From JBGPJO01 sp964348535 (GTDB lineage Bacteria; Patescibacteriota; Minisyncoccia; Phycocordibacterales; JAKFXT01), in the NCBI GenBank assembly GCA_964348535.1, contig CAYGDB010000014.1, positions 1-14,351 of the forward strand: 14,351 bases of DNA, read 5' to 3'. The notes under the pieces were generated by a model. The model made no database searches, had not been told where the DNA came from, and worked only from the letters and a program-made list of their open reading frames with translations. The translations under genes and the position numbers were made by a program. Positions 5,823-13,265 of the stretch are shown here, in pieces (positions within the stretch are counted from its first letter, which is position 1; every line of letters begins with the position of its first letter).

Positions 5823-6341
5823 TTATACGGTCTCCAAGTCTTTGATATGTTGCAGATGATTTATGATTTCTTTTACCCTTTGGGGAGAAGGCATATTATC
5901 CATCGATAGCACCGCTTTTTCGGCCCCTGCCGTGTGAATTATAATTTTGCCAAAATTAAGCAAAGTTCTTATTACTCCGTCCACTCTAATTTCCACATCT
6001 TGGATTTTTGAAATAAAACAACTGGTCGCCGTTCTGTTAAAAAGTCCTACTTGTTCTATGTTTACCACCCGCTTGTTTGTGATAATCCAGATATCAAGAT
6101 AGTAATCGGTAAATAAGATAAAAAAAGCCACCCAGATAAATAGGAGCCAGAGAGAATATCCGAAAACAAGGAGGGAATCACTAAGGCGGATTATAATTTC
6201 TTTCGGCAAAATAGGTATCAGCGCCAGAGGAATAATTGCCGCAAAAACTAGAGTAAGGGTCTCTAAAAGAAAAACAAACCAGTGACGCTGAACTCTCTCT
6301 ATTACCACTTCCCTTTCTTCAAGCGCGAAATTAGTTTTCAT
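5823..6341 (-). CDS. Membrane protein with bacterial PH domain (YdbS/DUF304-like)
   Basis: The 172-aa protein has two hydrophobic segments (about 22-46 and 56-80) and then a soluble domain beginning DYYLDIWIITNKRVVNIEQ. The pattern 'D.Y...WIITNKRVV.I.Q.GLF', followed by 'I..I.DV.I...G..R.LLNFG.I.I.TAG', is typical of the bacterial PH domain once called DUF304. Such proteins sit in the membrane with the PH domain on one face; a specific function is usually unknown. It is the last gene of its operon, 9 nt after the 93-aa membrane protein gene and followed by a strong terminator. Confidence 0.85.
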   Translation of the reverse strand: MKTNFALEEREVVIERVQRHWFVFLLETLTLVFAAIIPLALIPILPKEIIIRLSDSLLVFGYSLWLLFIWVAFFILFTDYYLDIWIITNKRVVNIEQVGLFNRTATSCFISKIQDVEIRVDGVIRTLLNFGKIIIHTAGAEKAVLSMDNMPSPQRVKEIINHLQHIKDLETV

Positions 6342-6350
6342 TTGGCGTTA

Positions 6351-6632
6351 TTAAATGGATAAAGTTGCGAACCATGCGGTTCCGAGAAAAATAAAAGCCC
6401 CTCCGAAGTAAGCAACAATTATTAAGAACCTGTTTATACTGCCTTTTCCGTATCTTAACCAGTGATAAAGAAGGACTACGCTTATCGTGAAGAAAGCAAA
6501 AAGCGAAACAAGAAAAATTAAAAGAGGAATGTCTACGGAGGAGTCCGTCAGATTTTTAAAATGTTGGAAATCAAAATTAAAAGTGGGATATTGAATTGAG
6601 ACCGTCGGCCAAGATTGCTCTGTGTTTTCCAT
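6351..6632 (-). CDS. Small two-helix membrane protein, function unknown
   Basis: This 93-aa protein has a polar, aromatic N-terminal part (1-33) and two predicted transmembrane helices (about 36-57 and 68-91) joined by a short basic loop, HWLRYGKGSINR. I do not recognise a family. It starts 4 nt after the lysS stop and ends 9 nt before the PH-domain gene, so the two membrane proteins are probably made together and may interact. That partnership is inferred only from the tight spacing. Confidence 0.75.
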   Translation of the reverse strand: MENTEQSWPTVSIQYPTFNFDFQHFKNLTDSSVDIPLLIFLVSLFAFFTISVVLLYHWLRYGKGSINRFLIIVAYFGGAFIFLGTAWFATLSI

Positions 6633-6636
6633 TATT

Positions 6637-8232
6637 TTAGTATTTTATTACTTCTTCAAGTCTCTCGGCAAGCAGTTTTTTATCAATAACACTTAAAAAC
6701 CAACCGGCTTTTGGACCGCTCTCTTTTCCTAAAAATGAAACATAAATGGCGCTAAAAAAATCTTTCGGTTCAATGTTAAGTTCTTTGCGAATTTCGTGAA
6801 GGGCGGTGTGCAGATTCTGGCCGTCTATGGTTTTATTTTCTTTGACGAATTTTAATACTTGAGCGAGAGCTTTTTTCTGAATATCGCTGAAATTTTTTGT
6901 TTCTTTCGGAAGATCTTTTTTTATTTCATATTTGTATTCTTCAGAAGCATAAGAATCAAGCCATCTATTGGCATACAAAACTCTCTCCTCAAGCTCTCTT
7001 ATGTCAGATTCTGTCAGAGCTTCGCCTTTTATTTTTGAAACTTCTTCTCTTATATCAAGATGTTTCATTTGAACCAGAAAACTAATCTGGGAAAAACGAG
7101 GTAAAAAACGTTTGTCTAAAAGATTGAGAAGATTTTCAGAATGTGAAAGTAAAAAAACTCTTGTGTCGTCATCATTCACCCCTTCCCAATATTTTTGAGC
7201 ATAAGAGTCGTAAGCGTCATAAAGAATTGGAATAGTATCGCCGTCAGGAATAAAATCTATGGCGCGCTTGATATCTTTATGGATAAGAAGAGTTCTAAAA
7301 ATTTGAGCGGGTAAAAGATCGGAAACTTCTTTTGCCGAGGAGCCCTGGCCTTTTGATGAAGACATTTTTTTACCGCCGACTAAAATAAACTCGTGTGGCA
7401 CATCAAAAGGCGAAGGATGTTTGAAAACTTCCCGACATATCGTATTTGCTACATCTCTCGCTCCACCCTTGGTGTAGTGGTCTTTGCCCGCCCCCTCCAC
7501 GTCAACATTAAAAACGACAAATTTGGCCGCCCACTCCACTTTCCATGTCATCTTGGCGTTTCCGTCAAATGGTGAAATCTTTCCCTGATGCCCGCACCCT
7601 TTGGCCCACGGGACGTAATTTTCTCCGCAAGTGTAAGAAACCAGAGAGCCGTCAAAAGAAGTGGCTTTGGTTGTCCCTATTTTTCGACATTTTTCACAGA
7701 TAACCGAAAGTGGCAGCCAGTCTTCAGATTTTTCCGAGCCGGAAAGTTTTTTGTAAATTTCACGAATTTTATCAGCTTTTAAAAGAGCTGTTTTTATAAC
7801 ATCATTATATTTTCCACTTTTATAAATATCGCTCGAGCGATAAAGCTCCGGGTGGTACCCCGCCTCTTCAATAACTTTTATGAATTCTCCACCAAAGTAT
7901 TCGGCAAAATTAGAGGTGGTATCATCTGGAGACGGCACTTCATAAAGAAACCGACCCATGTATGGCCTGTATTTTTCTTGGTCAAGATAGACGGGAAGGC
8001 CATCCATCACATCAAAGTCGTTTATTTCATAGAGAAAGCGGTGCTTAACTTTTCTTTCTTTTAGAATTTGAGAAAGAGTGCCGTGAAGAGCGACGCTTCG
8101 CATAGAGCCGACATGAACCCGACCGGACATGGTTTTTTCATCCCGCATAATAAGCGGCTCCCCGGAGTTTATTTTCTCTTTGTAAGCCTCTTCAATATTA
8201 GAAACTATTTTATCTCCCCAGAACATTATCAA
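6637..8232 (-). CDS. lysS: Class I lysyl-tRNA synthetase
   Basis: It charges tRNA-Lys with lysine using ATP. The 531-aa protein has the class I signature motifs: HVGS (40-43, the HIGH motif) and KMSSSKG (289-295). A cysteine set (CEKC 179-182, Cys202, Cys213) probably binds zinc. The sequence belongs to the archaeal-type class I LysRS (LysK) rather than the common bacterial class II enzyme. The start is best placed at TTG 8232, because AGAGG lies 7 nt upstream; ATG 8226, two codons later, is an alternative but 13 nt from that site. It begins 21 nt after greA and is followed within 4 nt by a membrane protein gene. Confidence 0.95.
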   Translation of the reverse strand: MIMFWGDKIVSNIEEAYKEKINSGEPLIMRDEKTMSGRVHVGSMRSVALHGTLSQILKERKVKHRFLYEINDFDVMDGLPVYLDQEKYRPYMGRFLYEVPSPDDTTSNFAEYFGGEFIKVIEEAGYHPELYRSSDIYKSGKYNDVIKTALLKADKIREIYKKLSGSEKSEDWLPLSVICEKCRKIGTTKATSFDGSLVSYTCGENYVPWAKGCGHQGKISPFDGNAKMTWKVEWAAKFVVFNVDVEGAGKDHYTKGGARDVANTICREVFKHPSPFDVPHEFILVGGKKMSSSKGQGSSAKEVSDLLPAQIFRTLLIHKDIKRAIDFIPDGDTIPILYDAYDSYAQKYWEGVNDDDTRVFLLSHSENLLNLLDKRFLPRFSQISFLVQMKHLDIREEVSKIKGEALTESDIRELEERVLYANRWLDSYASEEYKYEIKKDLPKETKNFSDIQKKALAQVLKFVKENKTIDGQNLHTALHEIRKELNIEPKDFFSAIYVSFLGKESGPKAGWFLSVIDKKLLAERLEEVIKY

Positions 8233-8253
8233 AGAGTAACCTCTTTCGGCGTA

Positions 8254-8721
8254 TTATTCAACTGAAATGATTTTATAATTTACTTTACCTTTAGGAGTGA
8301 TGAAAGAAAATTCCTCTCCTTTCTTTCTGCCCATAATAGCTTCCCCAAGCGGTGAGCGATTTGATATTTTGCCAAGCGAAGTATCCGCTTCTTCTGAACC
8401 GACAATTTTATACTTCTGAATTTCTCCATTTTCTTTTTTAACCGCAACGAGAGAACCAACCCCGGCAGTATCGGCGTGTCTGTCGGATACAATAACAGCG
8501 GACTTCAAAATTGTTTCAAGTTTTGCCACCCTCTCTTCTATGGTGGACTGCATTTCTCTGGCCTCTTGATATTCGGCATTTTCAGATAAGTCTCCAAGAG
8601 ATTTGGCATACTCAAGATTTTCAGCAATTTCTTTTCTGCGATTTTTCTTGAGGTCATTCAGCTCCAAAGTCAGCTCGTTATGCTTTTCTTTTGTCAGATA
8701 CTCTTTTCTTTCTTCAGTCAT
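8254..8721 (-). CDS. greA: Transcription elongation factor GreA
   Basis: GreA enters the RNA polymerase secondary channel and stimulates cleavage of backtracked RNA. The 155-aa protein has normal length. Its N-terminal coiled coil (about 8-75) carries the acidic tip GDLSENAEYQEAR, where the tip acidic residues coordinate catalytic magnesium. The C-terminal FKBP-like domain includes VGSLVAVKK, SPLGEAIMGRKKGEEF and the closing GKVNYKIISVE. It is the first gene of its operon, with a promoter about 45-70 bp upstream, and is followed after 21 nt by lysS. Confidence 0.97.
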   Translation of the reverse strand: MTEERKEYLTKEKHNELTLELNDLKKNRRKEIAENLEYAKSLGDLSENAEYQEAREMQSTIEERVAKLETILKSAVIVSDRHADTAGVGSLVAVKKENGEIQKYKIVGSEEADTSLGKISNRSPLGEAIMGRKKGEEFSFITPKGKVNYKIISVE

Positions 8722-8764
8722 ATAAATATTTGTTAACGATAATACATAGTTTCAAGTATGTTGT

Positions 8765-8792
8765 ATTCTACAGATTTTAAGCGATGAGTCAA
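8765..8792 (-). promoter_or_regulatory. Promoter of the greA-lysS operon
   Basis: The minus strand shows TTGACT (8787-8792), a 16-bp spacer and TAGAAT (8765-8770), close to the sigma-70-type consensus. Transcription would start near 8758, giving a leader of about 37 nt before the greA ATG. Confidence 0.7.
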
Positions 8793-8823
8793 TTTTTTAC
8801 TAAGTTTAATAATCAATTAGAAC

Positions 8824-8844
8824 GCCTAATGTGGAATATTAGGC
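8824..8844. repeat. 7-bp hairpin upstream of the greA promoter
   Basis: GCCTAAT (8824-8830) and ATTAGGC (8838-8844) form a stem around a 7-nt loop. Neither strand has a strong T-run after it, so it is not a convincing terminator. It lies in an intergenic stretch of about 180 bp (8793-8975) with no gene that I can support. Confidence 0.5.
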
Positions 8845-8870
8845 ATTACTGGTTAGTTGTCAGTATCTTT

Positions 8871-8896
8871 TTATCATACGATATATCGTATGATAA
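8871..8896. repeat. Perfect 26-bp palindrome, candidate operator
   Basis: TTATCATACGATA (8871-8883) is followed directly by its exact reverse complement (8884-8896), with no spacer. It lacks a GC-rich stem and a U-tract, so it is unlike a terminator; a dimeric regulator site or a cruciform is more likely. It lies about 80 bp upstream of the greA promoter. A minor CTTCG/CGAAG hairpin follows near 8930-8950. Confidence 0.7.
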
Positions 8897-8975
8897 GAAC
8901 GTAAAATAGTAAGAATTTTTGCAAAGGACGAAACTTCGCTAAACGAAGCAACGCGGGAAGTGTTTAAATTATAGA

Positions 8976-8997
8976 AAAAGACCCGCGTGGGTCTTTT
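8976..8997 (-). terminator. Terminator after the zinc-ribbon gene, with an alternative overlapping stem
   Basis: On the minus strand AAAAGACCC and GGGTCTTTT (8997-8989 with 8984-8976) form a 9-bp stem with a 4-nt loop, ending in a T5 run. A second 10-bp stem, GACCCGCGTG (9016-9007, including part of the stop codon) with CACGCGGGTC (8989-8980), uses the same bases and ends at the same T-run. Either fold would terminate transcription. Confidence 0.85.
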
Positions 8998-9005
8998 GGA
9001 AATAC

Positions 9006-9317
9006 TCACGCGGGTCGGGCGGCCATTTTGATACGCCGTTGAGATTGGTAGCAAGCATAACAGAGTCCGAGTGCTTGGATAACTTTTATTTCCTTGCACT
9101 CGGCACAATTTCCGACCCTGCTCCGTTGATAACACGCAGGGCAGATGGCTTTGCCGGTCTCGCCGCGCATTGCCACCGGTTTGAACTCGCCACACTCAGA
9201 ACATTTTTCGTGCATGGAAGGGTCTTTGAGATAGCAATTATGACAGATGGCTTTGCTGGTCTTACGATTTTTGTGAACGGTTTTGAGTTGTTTGCATATA
9301 TCATTGGAAAAGAGCAA
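9006..9317 (-). CDS. Small protein of three zinc-ribbon repeats, function unknown
   Basis: The 103-aa reading frame consists of three related units of the form CxxC-(about 16 residues)-CxxCY. Units two and three are CSECGEFKPV...KAICPACY and CAECKEIKVI...GLCYACY. Unit one, NDICKQLKTV...KAICHNCY, aligns but has Asn in place of its first cysteine. Each intact unit should bind one zinc ion. I do not recognise a named family. The start is uncertain: TTG 9317 is the first usual start codon in frame, no Shine-Dalgarno site precedes it, and the frame stays open upstream into the end of mrdA. It follows mrdA by 37 nt and is followed at once by a terminator. It may be acquired or partly decayed. Confidence 0.65.
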   Translation of the reverse strand: MLFSNDICKQLKTVHKNRKTSKAICHNCYLKDPSMHEKCSECGEFKPVAMRGETGKAICPACYQRSRVGNCAECKEIKVIQALGLCYACYQSQRRIKMAARPA

Positions 9318-9354
9318 ATTCAGATCATCTAGTCTGAAATCGTATCCTACATTA

Positions 9355-11097
9355 CTATTGGCTTTGAATCAAATCCTGACTTTTAAGATACTCCGGAGTA
9401 TAAATGCTCATCCAATCAAGAAGCTCTCGCATTACAAGTGTGGCACCAAAGAGGTTTGACCTCGGCCCCTTTTCCATCTGGACTATAAAAGCATAACGCG
9501 GACTCTCATAAGGGAAAAAACCAGTAACCCATGAGTTAACTCTTTGCTTGGTAGTGCCAAGCTCGGCTGTGCCTGTTTTAGCTGCCACTTTTACCGCTTC
9601 AATATTTAGAGCTTTAGCTGTTCCTTCCACCACTCCCAAACGCATTCCCTCTCTGACCACTTGAAAATTCCTCTCATCTATCGGAATTCTTTCTGTTTTT
9701 TGACTAGACTTTTCTTTCTCATCTTTGGCGAGAATGGTAGGCTTAAGCAAAACTCCGCCGTTTGCTATCGCCGCCATAGCTCTGACCATTTGTATTGGCG
9801 TAATCTGCATGCCGTATTGACCTATGGCAGTATTGTAAGTGTCACCTATTCTCCAAACCTCGCCTTCAAAATTTTCTTCCTTCCATTTCGGATTTGGAAT
9901 TGTGCCGACTTCCTCTATCCCTATATCAATACCCGTCTCACCCCCAAAACCAAAAAGACGAAGGTACTTCTCTATGTTATTTATCCCAAGACCTTTTTGA
10001 TTTTGAAAGCCTCCGCCAATTTCAAAAAAATAAACATTGGACGACACGGCGATAGCTTGTCTCATATTTACATAACCGTGCACCTTCCAATCATTGAAAA
10101 TCGTCTTTTTGGTTTTGTCGTACGGATTAGGAATAGAAATTGAGCCGGTAGAAAGAATTTCCTTTTCGGGATTTATAACACCCTCTGTCAAAGCGCCAAT
10201 AGCCATAAAAGGTTTGACTATCGAACCCGGAGTATAGACTCCTGAAATCGGACGGTTTAAATAAGGCTGGAATTTGCTTTTTGAATACCCCCCTATCATT
10301 TCCGTATCTTTACCGTCAGTCAAAATTTGAGAACTATATTCTGGGTAACTTGTCAAAGCAAGGATTTCTCCCGTTTTGATATCCATAATAATTCCCGATC
10401 CGCCACTGAAATCAACCCTACTGGCAAGCTCTTTTATATATCCATAAAGAGCGCCCTCGACTCTGCTGTCTATTGAGAGTTTCACTTTACTCCCGCTTTT
10501 CGGCGGTTCAAGAACGCTCTCAGACTCTATTTTTCCAGTAGCGTTAGTCTCCGTAATTTTTAATCCATTTTGACCGGAAAGCTCTCGATCAAAAAATCCT
10601 TCAACGCCGTCTTTGCCCACGAAATATGGCTGATAATAGAAACCGGCGGAATCTTTTAGAGGATATGACAAATAACCGAGCAGAAGTCCGAAGCCGGGCT
10701 TTTCAATATATTTGCGAAGAGAAAAATCGCCTTTCAGATTTGGGTCGTTCCAGGCCACAAGCTCGTCATTCCTATCCGAAATCACGCCACGTTCGGCTAT
10801 TACCACCGTTTTTTTTAAACTGTTATTTTCGCTCCTTTTTTCATATATCCCGCCGTCCCTCACCTGAAGAGTCCAAGCTTTTCCTAAAAACAAAATCACA
10901 ATTAAGAAAAAAAACACACCAAGCCCATAAAGGGCTTGTTTTGAAATCGGCCTCTCAATCTTGCCCTCAAGCCTGTCCAGGTCATAAGCCGGTAGGTTTT
11001 TGGCGTCTATAAAAATTTCATCCGGCCCTATCTCGCCTTTTATGTATTTTTGAGACAAGGTTCTTTGTCTGTTATTTTTTTTAAATAGACGATTCAC
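9355..11097 (-). CDS. mrdA: PBP2-type elongation transpeptidase (MrdA)
   Basis: This 580-aa class B penicillin-binding protein cross-links side-wall peptidoglycan. A cytoplasmic N-terminal stretch (1-52) precedes one membrane anchor (about 53-75), then the pedestal domain (about 80-225) and the transpeptidase domain with SIVK (292-295, Ser292 nucleophile), SSN (352-354) and KTG (507-509). All catalytic motifs are intact. The anchor is preceded by about 50 residues, longer than usual. It lies after mreB, mreC and an MreD-like gene, the standard rod-shape order, which assigns it to elongation. The start is GTG at 11097, with an in-frame TAA eight codons upstream leaving no other usual start; there is no clear Shine-Dalgarno site. 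Confidence 0.95.
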   Translation of the reverse strand: MNRLFKKNNRQRTLSQKYIKGEIGPDEIFIDAKNLPAYDLDRLEGKIERPISKQALYGLGVFFFLIVILFLGKAWTLQVRDGGIYEKRSENNSLKKTVVIAERGVISDRNDELVAWNDPNLKGDFSLRKYIEKPGFGLLLGYLSYPLKDSAGFYYQPYFVGKDGVEGFFDRELSGQNGLKITETNATGKIESESVLEPPKSGSKVKLSIDSRVEGALYGYIKELASRVDFSGGSGIIMDIKTGEILALTSYPEYSSQILTDGKDTEMIGGYSKSKFQPYLNRPISGVYTPGSIVKPFMAIGALTEGVINPEKEILSTGSISIPNPYDKTKKTIFNDWKVHGYVNMRQAIAVSSNVYFFEIGGGFQNQKGLGINNIEKYLRLFGFGGETGIDIGIEEVGTIPNPKWKEENFEGEVWRIGDTYNTAIGQYGMQITPIQMVRAMAAIANGGVLLKPTILAKDEKEKSSQKTERIPIDERNFQVVREGMRLGVVEGTAKALNIEAVKVAAKTGTAELGTTKQRVNSWVTGFFPYESPRYAFIVQMEKGPRSNLFGATLVMRELLDWMSIYTPEYLKSQDLIQSQ

Positions 11098-11153
11098 ATT
11101 CTGATTGTATATCTTTTCTTAAGTAGAAACAAAACCCTCTAAAATTTTTTATT

Positions 11154-11414
11154 TTACGCTCTGTTAAATACTTGTCTTGCGAGCATCTGACGAATTAAAA
11201 TAAAAAATAAAGAAATCCCAGAAAGAAGAAGGGTAAAATCATAAAATTGAGAAAGCGGTGTTGCAAAAGTCAGATCAATAATAATGGCGCCAAAAAGAAG
11301 TTCCCAAAAATTTTGATAGATAATCAGAAAAAATATTCCAAACAAAAATGAAAACCACCAATGAGTAAAAAAGACTAAAACAAAGAAAATAATACTGAAA
11401 ATAAATCTTTGCAT
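11154..11414 (-). CDS. Short MreD-like membrane protein
   Basis: This 86-aa protein is almost all membrane, with about three hydrophobic helices (5-33, 36-52, 60-76) and a basic end. MreD is an integral membrane protein of the elongation machinery, usually about 150-170 aa with five or six helices, and lies between mreC and mrdA. This gene has that position and the aromatic-rich helical character but only about half the length. Its ATG overlaps the mreC stop by 1 nt (TAATG), which supports a real, co-translated gene. MreD identity is inferred from context; sequence similarity is too weak to judge by eye. Confidence 0.7.
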   Translation of the reverse strand: MQRFIFSIIFFVLVFFTHWWFSFLFGIFFLIIYQNFWELLFGAIIIDLTFATPLSQFYDFTLLLSGISLFFILIRQMLARQVFNRA

Positions 11415-12223
11415 TATTCTTCCATGATAAAAACTTTAGAGAGCTTATAGATATTGGAGTTGCTTTTAAAAAAAATGTGAGAAAAAGTTTCGGTATCGCT
11501 TTGGATTATTTTTTCAACATAGCCGATGGTATTAGGACTTATGCCAGGTATGGTTACCTCATTACCTAACGAAATTAAGGTGTCTTTTGGCAAAATCACC
11601 CGAAAATTTCCCGCGCCTTGTCCGATAGCGGTTGCCGGTATTTTATTTTCCCCTATTTCAACATATTCATTTTGTTGGGGAGAGGAAAATAACCTGATTA
11701 AGGAAGTCTTTTGACGAACTTCCTCCACCCTCCCGATAGGAATTTCCCCATAAGAAAGAACCAAGGCGGATTTTTTGACCCCATCTCTTAAACCAAGGTC
11801 AATGAGAATCGTATCATACGGGGAGCGGTTTGGTTTTGCCAAAACTTCAGCCAATAAAAGTTTTTTATCTTTAAATCTTCCCAAGGTTTCTTTCAACTTG
11901 GTATTTTCATCAAGTATTTCTTGTTGATTTAAAATTAGAGCCTCTGACTGCCTAAGAGACTCTGCCAACCTTAAATTTTCTTTTTGAAGGTCTTGTTTTG
12001 AAAAAGAAAAAGATACCGAAGAAGGCAACTCGGCCAGCACTTTCTGGGCTTTAAAAACAGGCGAAATTATAAAATCAAAAAAACCTCCCATTTGACCTCC
12101 CAAACCGGCCCAACCCGCAATTATAAGAAACGCCGATAAGAAAAAAATCGCGACAACATAAAAACTTCTTCGTTTTTTTCCATTTAAACTGCTTGACCTG
12201 TTAATTCCTCTCGGGTATATCAT
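11414..12223 (-). CDS. mreC: Cell-shape protein MreC
   Basis: MreC links the MreB filament system to PBP2 outside the membrane. The 269-aa protein has a basic N-terminus (1-20), one membrane helix (about 21-42), a coiled coil (about 76-115) and a beta-rich C-terminal domain with typical MreC segments such as the SPYDTILIDLGLRDGV region, VLSYGEIPIGRVEEV and IPGISPNTIGYVEKI. Length and layout fit the family. The chosen ATG overlaps the end of mreB by 23 nt; no good Shine-Dalgarno site precedes it, and I see no better in-frame start. It is joined to the MreD-like gene by TAATG. Confidence 0.95.
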   Translation of the reverse strand: MIYPRGINRSSSLNGKKRRSFYVVAIFFLSAFLIIAGWAGLGGQMGGFFDFIISPVFKAQKVLAELPSSVSFSFSKQDLQKENLRLAESLRQSEALILNQQEILDENTKLKETLGRFKDKKLLLAEVLAKPNRSPYDTILIDLGLRDGVKKSALVLSYGEIPIGRVEEVRQKTSLIRLFSSPQQNEYVEIGENKIPATAIGQGAGNFRVILPKDTLISLGNEVTIPGISPNTIGYVEKIIQSDTETFSHIFFKSNSNIYKLSKVFIMEE

Positions 12224-13265
12224 CTTCGTTTTTTAAAAGCACGCTTTGGTATTCAGGCAAATTTTCAAGAATCACGCCGGTTCCGCGCACTACGGCCGAA
12301 AGAGGGTCTTCAGCCACATGAACTGGAATTTTTAAAATATCCGCCAACACTTCAGGAAGTTTTTTTATGAGAGCTCCGCCACCCACAAGATAGACCCCAT
12401 GACGCATAACATCAGCCAAAATCTCCGGAGGCATAGTTTCAATAAGCTCTCTTGAGCCTTCCACTATAACATTTACAGACTGGGCAATGGCGTCTCTGAC
12501 ATCAGAATCGGTTATAATCACTTCCCTTGGAAGGCCCGTTAAAAGATCACGGCCCCTGATAGTCTCTTCAGATGAGGACTCACCCGGAATAACGGAGCCG
12601 ATTGCAATTTTTAAATCTTCGGCCGTCTTCTCACCAATCAAAATTTTAAATTCGCTCCTTATATAAGAAATAATGTCCTGGTTTAATTTGTCGCCGGCAA
12701 CACGAAGATTTTTTGAACGGACAATGCCTTCAAGTGATATGACGGCAATATCGGTGGTCCCGCCACCTATGTCAATAACCATATTGCCAAGAGGACTTTT
12801 GACCGGAATCCTTATGCCAATCGCTGCCGCCATTGGCTCTTCAACTATGTAAACTTCTCGCGCGCCGGCGTTTTTAGCGGCGTCTCTAACCGCGCGCACT
12901 TCCACGTTTGTTATTCCTGAAGGAACACCTATGACCACTCTTGGTCCAAATATCTTTTTTTTACCCTCTTCCGCTTTGCCTATAAGATAAGAGAGCATCT
13001 CTTCCGTTACTTCAAAATCCGAAATAACACCGTCAACCAAGGGTCTTATCGCTAAGATATGAGCGGGTGTCCTTCCAAGCATTTTTTTTGCTTCAGAACC
13101 GATAGCGACTACTCTTCCTGTTTTTTGATTAACGGCAACAACGGACGGTTCGTTTATTATAATCCCCTCGCCCTTAAGGTAGACCAAAGTATTCGCTGTT
13201 CCCAAATCGATTCCGATATCATTTGAAAATTTGCTGAAAAATTTTTCACGAATTTTATTGAACAT
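12201..13265 (-). CDS. mreB: Rod-shape actin homologue MreB
   Basis: MreB is the bacterial actin that organises side-wall synthesis under the inner membrane. With the start at 13265 the protein is 354 aa, close to the family norm. Actin-fold motifs are present: phosphate-1 DIGIDLGTANT near the N-terminus, VVIGVPSGIT, EEPMAAAIGI, phosphate-2 VIDIGGGTTDIAVISL and the adenosine motif LVGGGALIKKLP. A longer frame from 13343 would add 26 residues lying fully inside proS and resembling no MreB start, so MFNKIREKFF is preferred. The start overlaps the proS stop by 11 nt. A 13-bp near-repeat, ATGTTCAA(C/T)AAAA, occurs at the end of proS and again at this start codon. Confidence 0.95.
   Translation of the reverse strand: MFNKIREKFFSKFSNDIGIDLGTANTLVYLKGEGIIINEPSVVAVNQKTGRVVAIGSEAKKMLGRTPAHILAIRPLVDGVISDFEVTEEMLSYLIGKAEEGKKKIFGPRVVIGVPSGITNVEVRAVRDAAKNAGAREVYIVEEPMAAAIGIRIPVKSPLGNMVIDIGGGTTDIAVISLEGIVRSKNLRVAGDKLNQDIISYIRSEFKILIGEKTAEDLKIAIGSVIPGESSSEETIRGRDLLTGLPREVIITDSDVRDAIAQSVNVIVEGSRELIETMPPEILADVMRHGVYLVGGGALIKKLPEVLADILKIPVHVAEDPLSAVVRGTGVILENLPEYQSVLLKNEDDIPERN

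Noticed and set aside
8871..8896. Transcription terminator formed by the 26-bp palindrome.
   Set aside because: It has no loop and no GC-rich stem, and neither strand continues with a usable U-tract; a clear terminator lies at 8976-8997 instead.
8860..9195. Minus-strand frame of 111 codons running from the zinc-ribbon gene into the intergenic stretch.
   Set aside because: It is in another frame of the cysteine-repeat gene, crosses its terminator and shows low-complexity, unpatterned protein.
9086..9304. ATG-started alternative frame within the zinc-ribbon gene.
   Set aside because: It lacks the regular CxxC repeats, which exist only in the frame ending at 9006, so it is a shadow despite its better start codon.
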